A stretch of 64,000 bases of DNA, from assembly GCA_018608565.1 (NCBI GenBank), contig JABAZT010000028.1, forward strand, positions 1 through 64,000. Direction: 5' to 3'. Source of the DNA: Candidatus Altimarinota bacterium (lineage in GTDB: Bacteria; Patescibacteriota; Gracilibacteria; UBA4473). The notes beneath the pieces are model-generated. The model did not search any database. It worked only from the letters and a program-made list of their open reading frames with translations, and was not told where the DNA came from. A program made the translations under genes and the position numbers. Shown here piece by piece: positions 16,613 to 28,068 of this stretch (position 1 is its first letter; the number at the start of each line of letters is the position of its first letter).

Positions 16613-16915
16613 ATGCCAAAAGTAACTATCAAAAACTCCCAAGGAGACGACCAAGGAACATTTACGGCTGATCCGACCCAATCGGTTGGAACTCACGCTC
16701 AAGAAGAAGGAATCGCTATCCCCTTCTCTTGTGGTGTTGGAGCTTGTCGAACGTGTGTCGCTACGGTTAATACCGGAATGGAACATCTCGACCAAGAAGC
16801 CGTAGGCCCAAAACATATCGAAACCGAAGACAATGAAATCCTCACTTGTATCTGTGGAGTCAAACCAGACGCCCCAAAAGGTTGTTGTATCGAAATACAA
16901 GCCGAGAATTTATAG
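16613..16915 (+). CDS. 2Fe-2S ferredoxin
   Basis: Plant-type [2Fe-2S] ferredoxin of 100 aa, a soluble one-electron carrier. The cluster ligands are visible as CGVGACRTC (the CxxxxCxxC pattern) with the fourth cysteine in EILTCICGV. The usual first-strand K-V-T-I-x-N start supports the ATG at 16613 over 16580. It is a single gene whose stop lies 8 bp from the convergent orphan operon. Its redox partner is not in the window. Confidence 0.9.
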   Translation: MPKVTIKNSQGDDQGTFTADPTQSVGTHAQEEGIAIPFSCGVGACRTCVATVNTGMEHLDQEAVGPKHIETEDNEILTCICGVKPDAPKGCCIEIQAENL

Positions 16916-16923
16916 TAATATTC

Positions 16924-18819
16924 TTAGGTCACAGTCCCTTCTGAATCCTTTTTGACCCAATGGGATTTTCCTTTTTTTGCTAAGGCTAATTCTGCAAGCT
17001 TCAACTGTCCAGGACTAAAGTTTTCCTGGGCTTTTGATTGTGTAATCTTAATAGCTGCCGTAGTTCCCTTGTCTTTAAGCATATCCATACCACTCTCAAA
17101 TACTTGTGAAGCGGCTGCCCATTTGAGTGCGCCTTCCCCTGCGGCTCGGACTATGCTTTTTTGGACATAGGTTTCCCCTATATCGGTGGCTCCTTTCTTG
17201 GCTTTTTTCTGACTAAATCCAACTAACATTTGAGCTGCCTCTTTTTCTGTTAATTCCACCACCTCCGTCTTCGCTCCCTGTTTTATAGTGAGCTGCACGG
17301 TTCCGTCTTCTAGTGCTTTTTTGACGATAGTGGTTCCCTGAGTGGCGGCTTTTCCTGCTGATTTTGCAGCGGTACTGATTGCTTTTAGACTTGCTTGCTT
17401 TGCCACTCGTCTCATGAGAAAGGCTGCCGCCATCTTCCACCCCCATCTTCCAGCAATTTTGATCGCCGTTGCAACCGCGACGGATAGCCCTCCAGTGATA
17501 AATCCTCCTGCAATCCCTATAACCATAGGAATGTCTAGTGCGAGACTCACTCCTAGATCTGAGGCCTTAATCCAAAGAGGATCTCCGTTATTTTTTTTGA
17601 GCCGACGGAGAGCTCCGGGTGTCCCAAGAACAAAATCCTCTACTCCTGAATTGGCGATATTATCTTTGAGTCCGTCAAAATTTTTCTCTTCAATAAGTCC
17701 CCAAACGGCTTTTCGTCCAAGCTCCACAAAAGCAAACCTACCAGTTCTCCGAAGCTCCAACCCCTTGGCATGACCTGAACGCACTTGCTCACGAAATTGT
17801 GCCTGATATTTTGGACCTAATTCTTTAATCTCTTTTAAATGTTTTTGTACTTCTTGATTGAGATTTGCTATTTGTTTGGTCCCATCGCCTCCATTTGCAA
17901 ATGCAGCAGCTACATTAGTCAGTTTTTTCCCCTCCATGGCCGTGTTTATACCTCTGACGGCGGATTGTAGTTTGGCTGCGTGTGCAGGATTATCTCGTAT
18001 GAGATCTTCATAGGCTTGCTTACTTCGCTCTGCAGTTTGCTCTGCCTTATCTACATTTTCTCTGACAAATTCCTCTGTGTTTTCATAATGTTCGTGCACT
18101 TCCTCCGAAATCTCTGCCGTCTCTATGTATATCGCCACAGAGTTATGAAGATTTGGGTACTCAGCTAATAGATACGATCTAATCGCCCAAGCTTTTCCAT
18201 ATTCAAATAATCCTTCTTCCCCCTCTAGTATCTCCTCAACGGTATTAATTCGATAGTTTCCACTATCTGTTGGCTCTTCTTGGTAGTATTTGAGCGCTAT
18301 TTCCTCAATACGACCATGTATCGCTGATAATTCTACCTCTGCTCCTGCACCTTCATATTTTGATCCAATAAATGGGATCTTACTCATGTTTTTCCCTAGA
18401 TTCATAATCTCGCTATAGGCCCGATATGCCTCATCTTCCATCGCCAGAATTTCATCGACTCGTTCGACTGCTTTTGGATTCTTTCGTAGGATACGCTTCA
18501 TCTCACGAGCGGCACGAGTGATACTATATTTTGGATTTTCCTTGATATGAAGGATTTGTTGATTTAGCTGAGCCACTGTTTTATTTCGTTCGCTCGCTGT
18601 TTCAATATGTTTGTTGGATCTTGTGGTTTGATGTGCCAGCATGTCCCCCACTCTCACATCGTTGGCAAGTGCCTCAAATGCTTCAATAATCTCAGCCCGT
18701 ACTTCTTCTTTTTCTTCTGGAGTTTCTGCTGTCAATGCCGCAAGCTCCCCCTGAGCATCACCCAGAACATCTGTTCCATGAGTCAGTAGATTTTCGGCGG
18801 ACTGAGTATTGAGTACCAT
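16924..18819 (-). CDS. Orphan protein, 631 aa, last gene of the four-gene operon
   Basis: Not recognised. About residues 1-400 are strongly helical, charged and probably coiled-coil (many A, E, K, R, with repeated EAxE spacing). Around residues 420-465 there is a Gly/Ala-rich hydrophobic segment (MVIGIAGGFITGGLSVAVATA) that could be one membrane-inserting hairpin, then a basic, Ala/Lys-rich tail. There is no signal peptide. It follows the 65-aa gene after 10 bp. By layout it could be a structural or membrane-remodelling protein, but no function can be assigned. Confidence 0.75.
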   Translation of the reverse strand: MVLNTQSAENLLTHGTDVLGDAQGELAALTAETPEEKEEVRAEIIEAFEALANDVRVGDMLAHQTTRSNKHIETASERNKTVAQLNQQILHIKENPKYSITRAAREMKRILRKNPKAVERVDEILAMEDEAYRAYSEIMNLGKNMSKIPFIGSKYEGAGAEVELSAIHGRIEEIALKYYQEEPTDSGNYRINTVEEILEGEEGLFEYGKAWAIRSYLLAEYPNLHNSVAIYIETAEISEEVHEHYENTEEFVRENVDKAEQTAERSKQAYEDLIRDNPAHAAKLQSAVRGINTAMEGKKLTNVAAAFANGGDGTKQIANLNQEVQKHLKEIKELGPKYQAQFREQVRSGHAKGLELRRTGRFAFVELGRKAVWGLIEEKNFDGLKDNIANSGVEDFVLGTPGALRRLKKNNGDPLWIKASDLGVSLALDIPMVIGIAGGFITGGLSVAVATAIKIAGRWGWKMAAAFLMRRVAKQASLKAISTAAKSAGKAATQGTTIVKKALEDGTVQLTIKQGAKTEVVELTEKEAAQMLVGFSQKKAKKGATDIGETYVQKSIVRAAGEGALKWAAASQVFESGMDMLKDKGTTAAIKITQSKAQENFSPGQLKLAELALAKKGKSHWVKKDSEGTVT

Positions 18820-18829
18820 TTTGTTTTAT

Positions 18830-19027
18830 TTATTCAATATTGTTTAACTCTTCATCAAATTGCTTTTCGAAGACTTCGAATTCTCGTCTTTCGTGATGAG
18901 TAATTTTTTTGTTCAATCTTTTTACTTCTTCTTCCGTCTTAATTCGACCACCAAACATACCCCGCCTTCCGCTCCCTCGACGAGAGCTGGACCAAAATCC
19001 CGAACGGCGATTTCTTGATCGTGGCAT
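18830..19027 (-). CDS. Orphan basic protein, 65 aa
   Basis: Not recognised. The first 30 residues are Arg/Ser/Gly rich (MPRSRNRRSGFW, RRGSGRRGMFGG) and the second half is a charged helix (KKITHHERREFEVFEKQFDEEL). This two-part design suggests nucleic-acid or acidic-protein binding plus a helical docking segment. It starts 2 bp after the 1174-aa gene ends, so it is surely co-transcribed with it. Confidence 0.7.
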   Translation of the reverse strand: MPRSRNRRSGFWSSSRRGSGRRGMFGGRIKTEEEVKRLNKKITHHERREFEVFEKQFDEELNNIE

Positions 19028-19029
19028 AA

Positions 19030-22000
19030 CTAGGTGTTTATGTTTTTCATAAAGTCTTCTGGAGTAAGGCTCTGTTGTTCTGTTTTACCTTTTATCGTAG
19101 CTACGATTTTCTTATCTTCCCACCGAACAATCGTAAACTTCTCTGCTATTATGGCTTCCCCGAGCTTATTTAGACTCGGTTGATTAAATACAAAACTGGA
19201 CTTATTAGACACAGAGGTTAAGTCCTTAAATCCTTTTACCAGATCTCCTTCCGCCGTTAATAATTTGGCATCCTTCAATGTATCTACCCCTATCTCATCT
19301 TTTCTAATCCAGCCATCTGTATCTAGTTTTGTAATTGATGCTTCAACTTTGTTGTTAAATTTCAGTTCTTCTTCTGCTAAAAATCTCGATACATTGCTCA
19401 TCTTTGTTTTTAAAGCTTCGAGTGTTGTAACTGGATTGGATATTGCGCCCTTCATCAGGTTAACTCCAACAAATTCTTTCGTGTCATCTGTTTTCTCTAC
19501 TACTACATCTGTTATTTTTTTTGTGCTAATCATATGTCCTAACCCTTTTATGTCAGGCTCTGACAATCCCCCGCCCTTCCAAAAAGAATCTTCAATTTTC
19601 AGTAATTTTTCAAATACAGGATTTAAAGTCCCATCATCATTAGAAAGACCGTTTTCTTTAATTACTTTTGAATTAAGATCCCCTTCGAATTTATCACTAA
19701 ATTCACTCAAATTCCCAGAAATTTCTAGAAGTAAGGCTTCCTCTACTTCTCTCTTTTGTGCCTCAACATCTAACTTCATTTCGTCCTTGAGCGCTTCTAC
19801 TGTCTGATCCGTGATCTTTCCTTCTATTTCATAGGACTTAGCAGTGGCACCTTCTCCTACCGTAAAGATCATAACCGTTTTTCCATCTTTTTCCTGTGAA
19901 CTGATCTTATTGGTTTCCTTTAATAGCGTTGTAATTGTCTCAAGTGAGGTGGTTGGATCAATATTCGTCCGAACTTTTTCTTGTCCCAGAATCTGAGATT
20001 GAAATTCATTCATCGCCTCTATTGTTCCAAAATTACTCGTTAAAAATGTTTGTCTTTTGGTCTGTAGTGCTTTTTGAGCGGTTTCAGCTGCCTCTGGTGA
20101 AACTGGAGCAGGCTCCGTGAATGCTGGTGGGGGCGTTACTCCTGGCGTCGTACCAGGAACTGGTGTGGGAGCCTGTACTGGACCTGTGCCTGGAACAGGA
20201 ACCACTGTCTTTTCATAGTCTACCTCATTAAGAACAAACCCCGCCCAATCCCCTTTTTCCGCAATTTCTTTCGCCCTCACTATTCTATCATTCTTTTCCT
20301 TTTTCTCTGCTGCGCTGTCTTCCCTTACTTTTTTCTGTTCTTCACTTTCAGAAAGTCCATTTCCTTCTAAAAATAAATCTTTGGCTGACTTATCAGTTCC
20401 TGCCTCATCCCCAAGACTTATCCCCAATCCTTCTAGAAACTCAAGCAATGCATGAATCGCTCGTTCAAATTCAGCTCCATCGCCTTTTTGTAATTCTTCT
20501 TTTCGCTTTACTCCATCAAACCAATCATCCCATATCTCCGTTACATCAACTCTATTTGGATCAAATCCTGGACTTGCCGGATCTAAGGCTGGATCATCTG
20601 AATAGGTAGGAACTGCCGCCTTTGTATCGATTAGATACTGAGAAAAGTCTTCCGCATACTCTCCTCCACGGAACGAGTATGCCCATTTTGGAATTCCATC
20701 CTCCATAGCCCTTCGATAGAGTAGTGCTTGTTTTAGTGCTGCAACTTCAGAACTTGGACTATCCATTCCTCCATGGCTTTCAATCTCATCATTGAGCTGT
20801 TTTTTTGTATATGACTTATATTCATCCTTCACTTCGAGACGAGTATTCCCCATCATCTGAGTTTCTAGATTTTCTGAGTTTTTATCGAAATACTCAAGTG
20901 CCGCATTCTCGATCATATCGCTGGCTTTTGTTTTAAGATCTGAGGTATCAAGATTTTGTAATACTTTTACCTGACTTGCATTCAACAGGGCACTCAACTG
21001 TGGTGGAAATGGCAGCGCTGCCTCTCCGCCCATTATTCCTCCTAAAAAATCATCTAGTACTATTACATTAGGACCTGTTTTGGTCTTGTTTTGCTTCGCC
21101 TCATTTTTGGTTTTTTGATCTTTGGCTCTATTTTCATCGAGCCAGGCTTCGTATTCTGTTACCAAAGCTGTACCCAACCTTCCCGCTGCTAATTCTATTA
21201 AATCTGTTGATTCATAAATCTCTGATCGAGTAAAACTAAACCCTGAAACTTGACCTAGATCAATAGATCCGCCTGATTCTTGTTCTTTTGACTCTGGTAC
21301 TTGAGGGGCTGGCATATGGCCACCCAAAATATCTGCTTGTGTATTTACTGGAATATCCGCAATATTGAAGATTCGTACTACATCCTCTGGGTCTAATAAT
21401 CCAGATTCTATATTTCCCTGCACGGTTTCCTTGATGGCACCAATATTTTCTGTTGTTGGCGTGGCTTTATACATAGTTAATAATCGCCCCAACTCTCTCT
21501 TCATGTCTGCTATATCTCTATCTACGGCTGTATTCAATCTCTCTGTAAAAGCCCTTCGCTCTGGCTCTTGTGCTCCTGGTGCAGGAATTACCTCTCCATA
21601 TTCCCTTGCGACTACGGCCAATTTCTGATTAAAAACTTCACTTAGTTTTGATATAACCTGTTCTCCATTTGTAATTGTCGAATCCACTTTAAGTGCTTCA
21701 ACCCAGTCTTTTATTATATCTTTTCCTCCAATCTTACTATAGAGAGCCTCACTTGGACCTAGTAGATTCCCTTTGTATTTAATCCCTCCCAAACTGTCTA
21801 CTATATCTGTAGTAGGAATATCCGAATCATCTTGTGCGATAAGACGAATCCAGTCCATTTTTTTAATCTCATCTGATTCATTTTTATAGCTTTCTTCAAA
21901 CTGACTCAGTCTCTCTGATTGTTTTTGATTGAGACCGTAGGATTCCTCACCTTCATTCTCTACCACAGCAGGATCTCCATCCACTGTAGTCGTATCTAGA

Positions 22001-22554
22001 CCTAACTCTGAGGCAATTGTATTATAAATTTTTTCTGTGGTTTTCCCACTTTTGAGTTGCGCCATAAGATAATCATCTATTTTCCCAAATTTTGGATGTT
22101 TTTCACTAATCCATTTTGTATAATCATCCCCAAAATCAGCCTTAAGCTTATCAGCTAGTGTGAGTAACTCTGTTTTTTGCCTCTCTGAAAGTTCTGGAGC
22201 TTCTGGTGCTATTGTTTCTGCTGGCATGAGCTTATCAGCCCAATATTCTGCTTCTTCTCTGGTAAATTGGGCGGAAAGCATATATTTTTTGAGTAATTTC
22301 TTGTCTACATCCCCTTCAGCTACTAGTGACTGAATACTTTTTTCTATGGAATCCGTCATTCCTCGAACTGCATCTGGACTTGAATATATTTGAAGCTCAT
22401 CAACACTTAACCTATTTGTTTCGCCTGCCAACACTTCGTCAGAAAGAGAATCCAAATATTTTGATATTTCACCTCCAACTTCACGATCAAGAGTCTCTCG
22501 GTCGGAAATCAAAGCTGTTACTTCATCCTGATGATTTTCTGGAATTTCACTCAT
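19030..22554 (-). CDS. Orphan giant protein, 1174 aa
   Basis: Not recognised. A very acidic, soluble-looking protein with no signal peptide or membrane helix. Much of it is helical with repeated E/D-K-rich segments (for example LSEREKT-like stretches and ELxDEIESH). A Pro/Thr/Val-rich linker (about residues 780-820, VPGTGPVQAPTPVPGT) divides an N-terminal two thirds from a C-terminal region that contains two weakly similar stretches: near 1020, NGLSNDDGTLNPVFEKLLKI, and near 1100, DTLKDAKLLTAEGDLVKGFK. Its ATG overlaps the stop of the 55-aa gene (ATGA). Function unknown. Confidence 0.8.
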   Translation of the reverse strand: MSEIPENHQDEVTALISDRETLDREVGGEISKYLDSLSDEVLAGETNRLSVDELQIYSSPDAVRGMTDSIEKSIQSLVAEGDVDKKLLKKYMLSAQFTREEAEYWADKLMPAETIAPEAPELSERQKTELLTLADKLKADFGDDYTKWISEKHPKFGKIDDYLMAQLKSGKTTEKIYNTIASELGLDTTTVDGDPAVVENEGEESYGLNQKQSERLSQFEESYKNESDEIKKMDWIRLIAQDDSDIPTTDIVDSLGGIKYKGNLLGPSEALYSKIGGKDIIKDWVEALKVDSTITNGEQVISKLSEVFNQKLAVVAREYGEVIPAPGAQEPERRAFTERLNTAVDRDIADMKRELGRLLTMYKATPTTENIGAIKETVQGNIESGLLDPEDVVRIFNIADIPVNTQADILGGHMPAPQVPESKEQESGGSIDLGQVSGFSFTRSEIYESTDLIELAAGRLGTALVTEYEAWLDENRAKDQKTKNEAKQNKTKTGPNVIVLDDFLGGIMGGEAALPFPPQLSALLNASQVKVLQNLDTSDLKTKASDMIENAALEYFDKNSENLETQMMGNTRLEVKDEYKSYTKKQLNDEIESHGGMDSPSSEVAALKQALLYRRAMEDGIPKWAYSFRGGEYAEDFSQYLIDTKAAVPTYSDDPALDPASPGFDPNRVDVTEIWDDWFDGVKRKEELQKGDGAEFERAIHALLEFLEGLGISLGDEAGTDKSAKDLFLEGNGLSESEEQKKVREDSAAEKKEKNDRIVRAKEIAEKGDWAGFVLNEVDYEKTVVPVPGTGPVQAPTPVPGTTPGVTPPPAFTEPAPVSPEAAETAQKALQTKRQTFLTSNFGTIEAMNEFQSQILGQEKVRTNIDPTTSLETITTLLKETNKISSQEKDGKTVMIFTVGEGATAKSYEIEGKITDQTVEALKDEMKLDVEAQKREVEEALLLEISGNLSEFSDKFEGDLNSKVIKENGLSNDDGTLNPVFEKLLKIEDSFWKGGGLSEPDIKGLGHMISTKKITDVVVEKTDDTKEFVGVNLMKGAISNPVTTLEALKTKMSNVSRFLAEEELKFNNKVEASITKLDTDGWIRKDEIGVDTLKDAKLLTAEGDLVKGFKDLTSVSNKSSFVFNQPSLNKLGEAIIAEKFTIVRWEDKKIVATIKGKTEQQSLTPEDFMKNINT

Positions 22555-22718
22555 GATATTTTTTTATGCTTACTAAGTAAGGTTTGTAGTCGTGCAAACT
22601 TCATCAATAAAGATTTTTGTGAATCTCTTTTTTGTTTTTGAGCTTCTTTGAGACGAACCTGCAAACGTGCAAATTTCATCAAATCGTCTTTTTGTTTTTG
22701 AATTTTAGCTTCAGACAT
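22551..22718 (-). CDS. Small orphan protein, 55 aa, first gene of the operon
   Basis: Too short for the ORF track. From ATG at 22718 it reads MSEAKIQKQKDDLMKFARLQ and continues to a TGA at 22551. The protein is a Lys/Gln-rich helix in which LMKFARLQ occurs twice, 25 residues apart, so it looks like a duplicated helical unit that could form a coiled coil. The stop overlaps the start of the 1174-aa gene by 4 nt (ATGA), a strong sign of translational coupling. A TATGAT box ends 11 nt before the ATG and probably starts the whole operon. Confidence 0.75.
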   Translation of the reverse strand: MSEAKIQKQKDDLMKFARLQVRLKEAQKQKRDSQKSLLMKFARLQTLLSKHKKIS

Positions 22719-22725
22719 CACGTGA

Positions 22726-24888
<2,163 letters not shown>

Positions 24889-24933
24889 AAAAATTTCTTG
24901 CCCTCTACGTCCCTTTTACTACCATCTGTTGGC

Positions 24934-24939
24934 TATAAT
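24934..24939 (+). promoter_or_regulatory. -10 box of secD
   Basis: TATAAT ends 11 nt before the secD ATG, so the secDF transcript would have a leader of only a few bases. Confidence 0.5.
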
Positions 24940-24950
24940 ATTTACAGTTT

Positions 24951-27083
24951 ATGAAAAATAGTGTTTTACGATCGTTTGCATTCGTAGTGCTTATCGCACT
25001 TATCGCAGGTCTCTATAGTCTCCCGAGCGGAACGCTTGGAGATAATTGGCTTGGAAATAAATTGGATGAAGCCAAGGTTTCTCTTGGACTTGATCTCGTA
25101 GGAGGAACAGAGTTGGACTACAAGGTCGACCTCACGGAAGCAAGAGCTCTCAACAGTGATGATGATCCACAAAATGATGTAAGTCTTGACTGGATTGCTG
25201 AATCAGTACGAGATAGCTTGGAAGAACGAGTTAATCCGGCTGGAGTTGGTGAAATTGTCGTAAAGCGATCAAGAGTCGATAGCGAAGAGCATATTCTTAT
25301 ACAGATGCCCCCTTCTTCTAATGTTGCTGCTGCAAAAAGAGACGCTGAACGAGATAATCGGCTTGAGTTCTTCGAACAAGATCCATCTAAAGAGGTTGAG
25401 GCACGAAATATGATCGCGAGTTATCTTGATACTATAGATAGTAACAACTTTGAATCTGAAGGAGCTCGTCTTGCTGATGAAGATGATCTGGTAAGCTATG
25501 AAAAGGTATCTGCAAAATTTAGAGATGAATACACTGATGGACCACTCGCAGAAAAACTTTTTGTGGCAAACCAAGGAGATGTACTGCCTGAAGTAGTAGA
25601 AACGACAATCGTTCCATCAATTTCTTTTGATGACGATGGAAACCAAACTATTGAGGGAAGATTTGCTCAAGTACTCGCGCTCGTAAAAATAACGGAGAAA
25701 TCTGCACAAACACGAGATAAAACAACACAAGCTGAAGCTCAAGCACGACACATACTTCTTGCATATCAAGGAGCTACTCGGGCAGGAGAAGATGTTCCAT
25801 ATGTTGATGCTGCAGCTGCAAAAACAAAAGCAGAAGAACTACTACAACAACTTAAAGATGGTGGTGACTTCGCGGCTCTCGCTACAGAATTTTCAACCGG
25901 TCCAAGCGCTACATCTGGTGGCGATCTAGGAACCTTCAATCCAGGAAGTATGATTGGCGCCTTTAATGATGAAGTATTTGGAACTGACACTGAAGATTAC
26001 ACGACACTAGAGCCTATAACCGAAAACTATCTAGTACCAAGTGTTGTTGAAACAGACTTCGGATTTCACATCATTGAAATTCTTGGACGAACGCCAGAAA
26101 AAACTGAATCAATTGAAGAACCACTTGTTGGTTACGAAATGATTACTTGGGATCGAGATGAATTTGGATGGATAGAAACAGAGCTTAATGGTTCACATCT
26201 TGAAGCCGCAGCTCCAAGCTATGATCAACAGGTCGGAACTCCAGTTGTTGCATTGCGATTTACGGCCGAAGGAGGAGATCTTTTTGCTGAAATGACAGAA
26301 CGAATTGCCGCTCGAAGATGTGATGGTGGGCCTTGTTCTCTTGGAGCCAAAGTAGGAGGAGAGTGGGTTTCTAGAGCAACTGTTCGACAAAAAATTGTAG
26401 GACGAGATTCAATTATTTCTGGAAGCTTTACCTTTGAACAAGTAAAAGAACTCGCTAGTGGTCTTAATCTAGGAGCTATTGCCGCACCAGTTCAACTGAG
26501 CGGACAAACGACCATCCAAGCACAACTAGGAGAGACTCAGCTCAAACAAAGTCTTCGAGCTGCTGGATTTGGTCTTGGAGCTACAATACTCTTCATGCTA
26601 TTCATGTACCGATTAGCGGGAGTTGTTGCTGGAGTTGCACTACTGATCTATGCAGGAATTTTCTTTATGATTCTCAAAACGTGGCCTACTAGTTTTGGTG
26701 GTCCAATTGTTCTTTCTCTCTCAGGAGTTGCAGGAATGGCACTTTCTATCGGTCTAGCGGTTGATGGAAACATCCTTATCTTCGAACGAATGAAGGAAGA
26801 AGTAAAACGTGGACAACCACTCACAAAAGCAATTGAACTCGGATTTAGCCGAGCATGGAATGCGATCCGTGACTCAAACATTACGACGCTTATTACTTGT
26901 ATGATTCTCTTTGTTATGGGAAGCTCTGTTATTCAGGGATTCGCTATCATGCTTATTGTTGGAACACTCCTCTCTATGTTAAGTGCTATTTTCATCTCTC
27001 GTGCATTACTACGATTCCTTGTAAGTTTTCCATCACTACAAAAACCAAGTCTCTTTGCTTGTTCTAAATCTAAGAAGAAATAA
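24951..27083 (+). CDS. secD: SecD translocase subunit with an embedded parvulin PPIase domain
   Basis: SecD works with SecF to pull exported proteins out of the Sec channel using the proton gradient. An N-terminal helix is followed by the P1-head start LGLDLVGGTELDYKV (about residue 45), and five C-terminal helices (about 540-690) carry the family motif AVDGNILIFERMKEE. Between them, about residues 262-382, lies a complete parvulin (PpiC) domain: ARHILL, KAEELLQQLKDGGDFAALA, GGDLGTF, AFNDEVF and VVETDFGFHIIEI. Residues about 150-250 contain a weaker PpiC-like tail (EKLFVANQGDVLPEVVE). The domain would sit outside the membrane where emerging proteins fold. At 710 aa it is longer than a plain SecD of roughly 400-600 aa. 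secF follows 32 bp downstream. Confidence 0.9.
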   Translation: MKNSVLRSFAFVVLIALIAGLYSLPSGTLGDNWLGNKLDEAKVSLGLDLVGGTELDYKVDLTEARALNSDDDPQNDVSLDWIAESVRDSLEERVNPAGVGEIVVKRSRVDSEEHILIQMPPSSNVAAAKRDAERDNRLEFFEQDPSKEVEARNMIASYLDTIDSNNFESEGARLADEDDLVSYEKVSAKFRDEYTDGPLAEKLFVANQGDVLPEVVETTIVPSISFDDDGNQTIEGRFAQVLALVKITEKSAQTRDKTTQAEAQARHILLAYQGATRAGEDVPYVDAAAAKTKAEELLQQLKDGGDFAALATEFSTGPSATSGGDLGTFNPGSMIGAFNDEVFGTDTEDYTTLEPITENYLVPSVVETDFGFHIIEILGRTPEKTESIEEPLVGYEMITWDRDEFGWIETELNGSHLEAAAPSYDQQVGTPVVALRFTAEGGDLFAEMTERIAARRCDGGPCSLGAKVGGEWVSRATVRQKIVGRDSIISGSFTFEQVKELASGLNLGAIAAPVQLSGQTTIQAQLGETQLKQSLRAAGFGLGATILFMLFMYRLAGVVAGVALLIYAGIFFMILKTWPTSFGGPIVLSLSGVAGMALSIGLAVDGNILIFERMKEEVKRGQPLTKAIELGFSRAWNAIRDSNITTLITCMILFVMGSSVIQGFAIMLIVGTLLSMLSAIFISRALLRFLVSFPSLQKPSLFACSKSKKK

Positions 27084-27115
27084 TTAGTCATCTATAACTA
27101 CAAAACTTATCAATC

Positions 27116-28042
27116 ATGAATATCACAAAATCTCGACGAATCTGGTTTGGTCTCTCAGGAGGACTTGTAATCCTAAGTCTTGCACTTGTCTTTATCTTCA
27201 ACCTAAATCTTGGGCTTGATTTTACAGGAGGGGCTCGATGGGATATTCAATTTACTCAGACAGCTGAAGAAAATGAATCTGTAACTGTGAGTAATCAAGA
27301 ATTAAAATCATTTTTTGACTCAAGAGCTGAACTTGATCAAGGAGTTCAAATCCAACAATCGGATGATGGGACGTACCTTGTTACGATTCAAGATCTAGAG
27401 GACAAACAAATACAAGCTATTTCTGAAGCTCTTACTGAAGAAGTTGGTTCTTTTGAACAAACTTCCTACCGAAAAGTTGATGCTACGATTGGAGCTAGCT
27501 TTAAACGGAAAGCCTTTCAGGCCATTATTTTTGCACTGGTTGGAATCATTCTCTTTGTTGCTTATGCCTTTAGAAAAATTCCTGCAGCAATCAACCCTTG
27601 GCGATTTGGGGCGGTAGCTATTATTGCGCTCTTTCATGATATTATCATCGTACTGGGAATCTTTGTTGTACTTGGAGCTCTAACTGGGGCTGAGCTTGAT
27701 CTTCCATTTGTAACCGCACTACTAGCGACGTTAGGGTTCTCGGTAAATGATACCATTGTTATCCTTGATAGAGTGCGAGAGAACATTCGAGCGCAAAAAG
27801 CACACGAAACATTTGAAGACACTATTGAGAAATCCGTTCAACAAACACTTCACCGATCTATCAATACTTCTATATCTACGCTACTTCCACTTCTTGGACT
27901 GCTGTTCTTTGGAGCTAACTCTGTATTTTACTTTGTATTAGCACTTACCATCGGAATTGTTATTGGAACGTATAGTTCTATCTTCCTTGCCGCTCCATTA
28001 TTGGCTGAATGGAAAAATATTGCCGATAAACGAGAAGCATAA
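27116..28042 (+). CDS. secF: SecF translocase subunit
   Basis: Partner of SecD in the accessory Sec complex (308 aa). It shows the N-terminal helix, the GLDFTGGARWDIQF motif, an extracytoplasmic domain of about 100 residues and five C-terminal helices with the conserved FSVNDTIVILDRVREN motif. No PPIase insertion is present here, in contrast to secD. It is co-transcribed with secD, and the Yip1-like gene begins 26 bp after its stop. Confidence 0.95.
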   Translation: MNITKSRRIWFGLSGGLVILSLALVFIFNLNLGLDFTGGARWDIQFTQTAEENESVTVSNQELKSFFDSRAELDQGVQIQQSDDGTYLVTIQDLEDKQIQAISEALTEEVGSFEQTSYRKVDATIGASFKRKAFQAIIFALVGIILFVAYAFRKIPAAINPWRFGAVAIIALFHDIIIVLGIFVVLGALTGAELDLPFVTALLATLGFSVNDTIVILDRVRENIRAQKAHETFEDTIEKSVQQTLHRSINTSISTLLPLLGLLFFGANSVFYFVLALTIGIVIGTYSSIFLAAPLLAEWKNIADKREA

Positions 28043-28068
28043 ATCTAAGCTCTTAACGCTCCCCTCCT

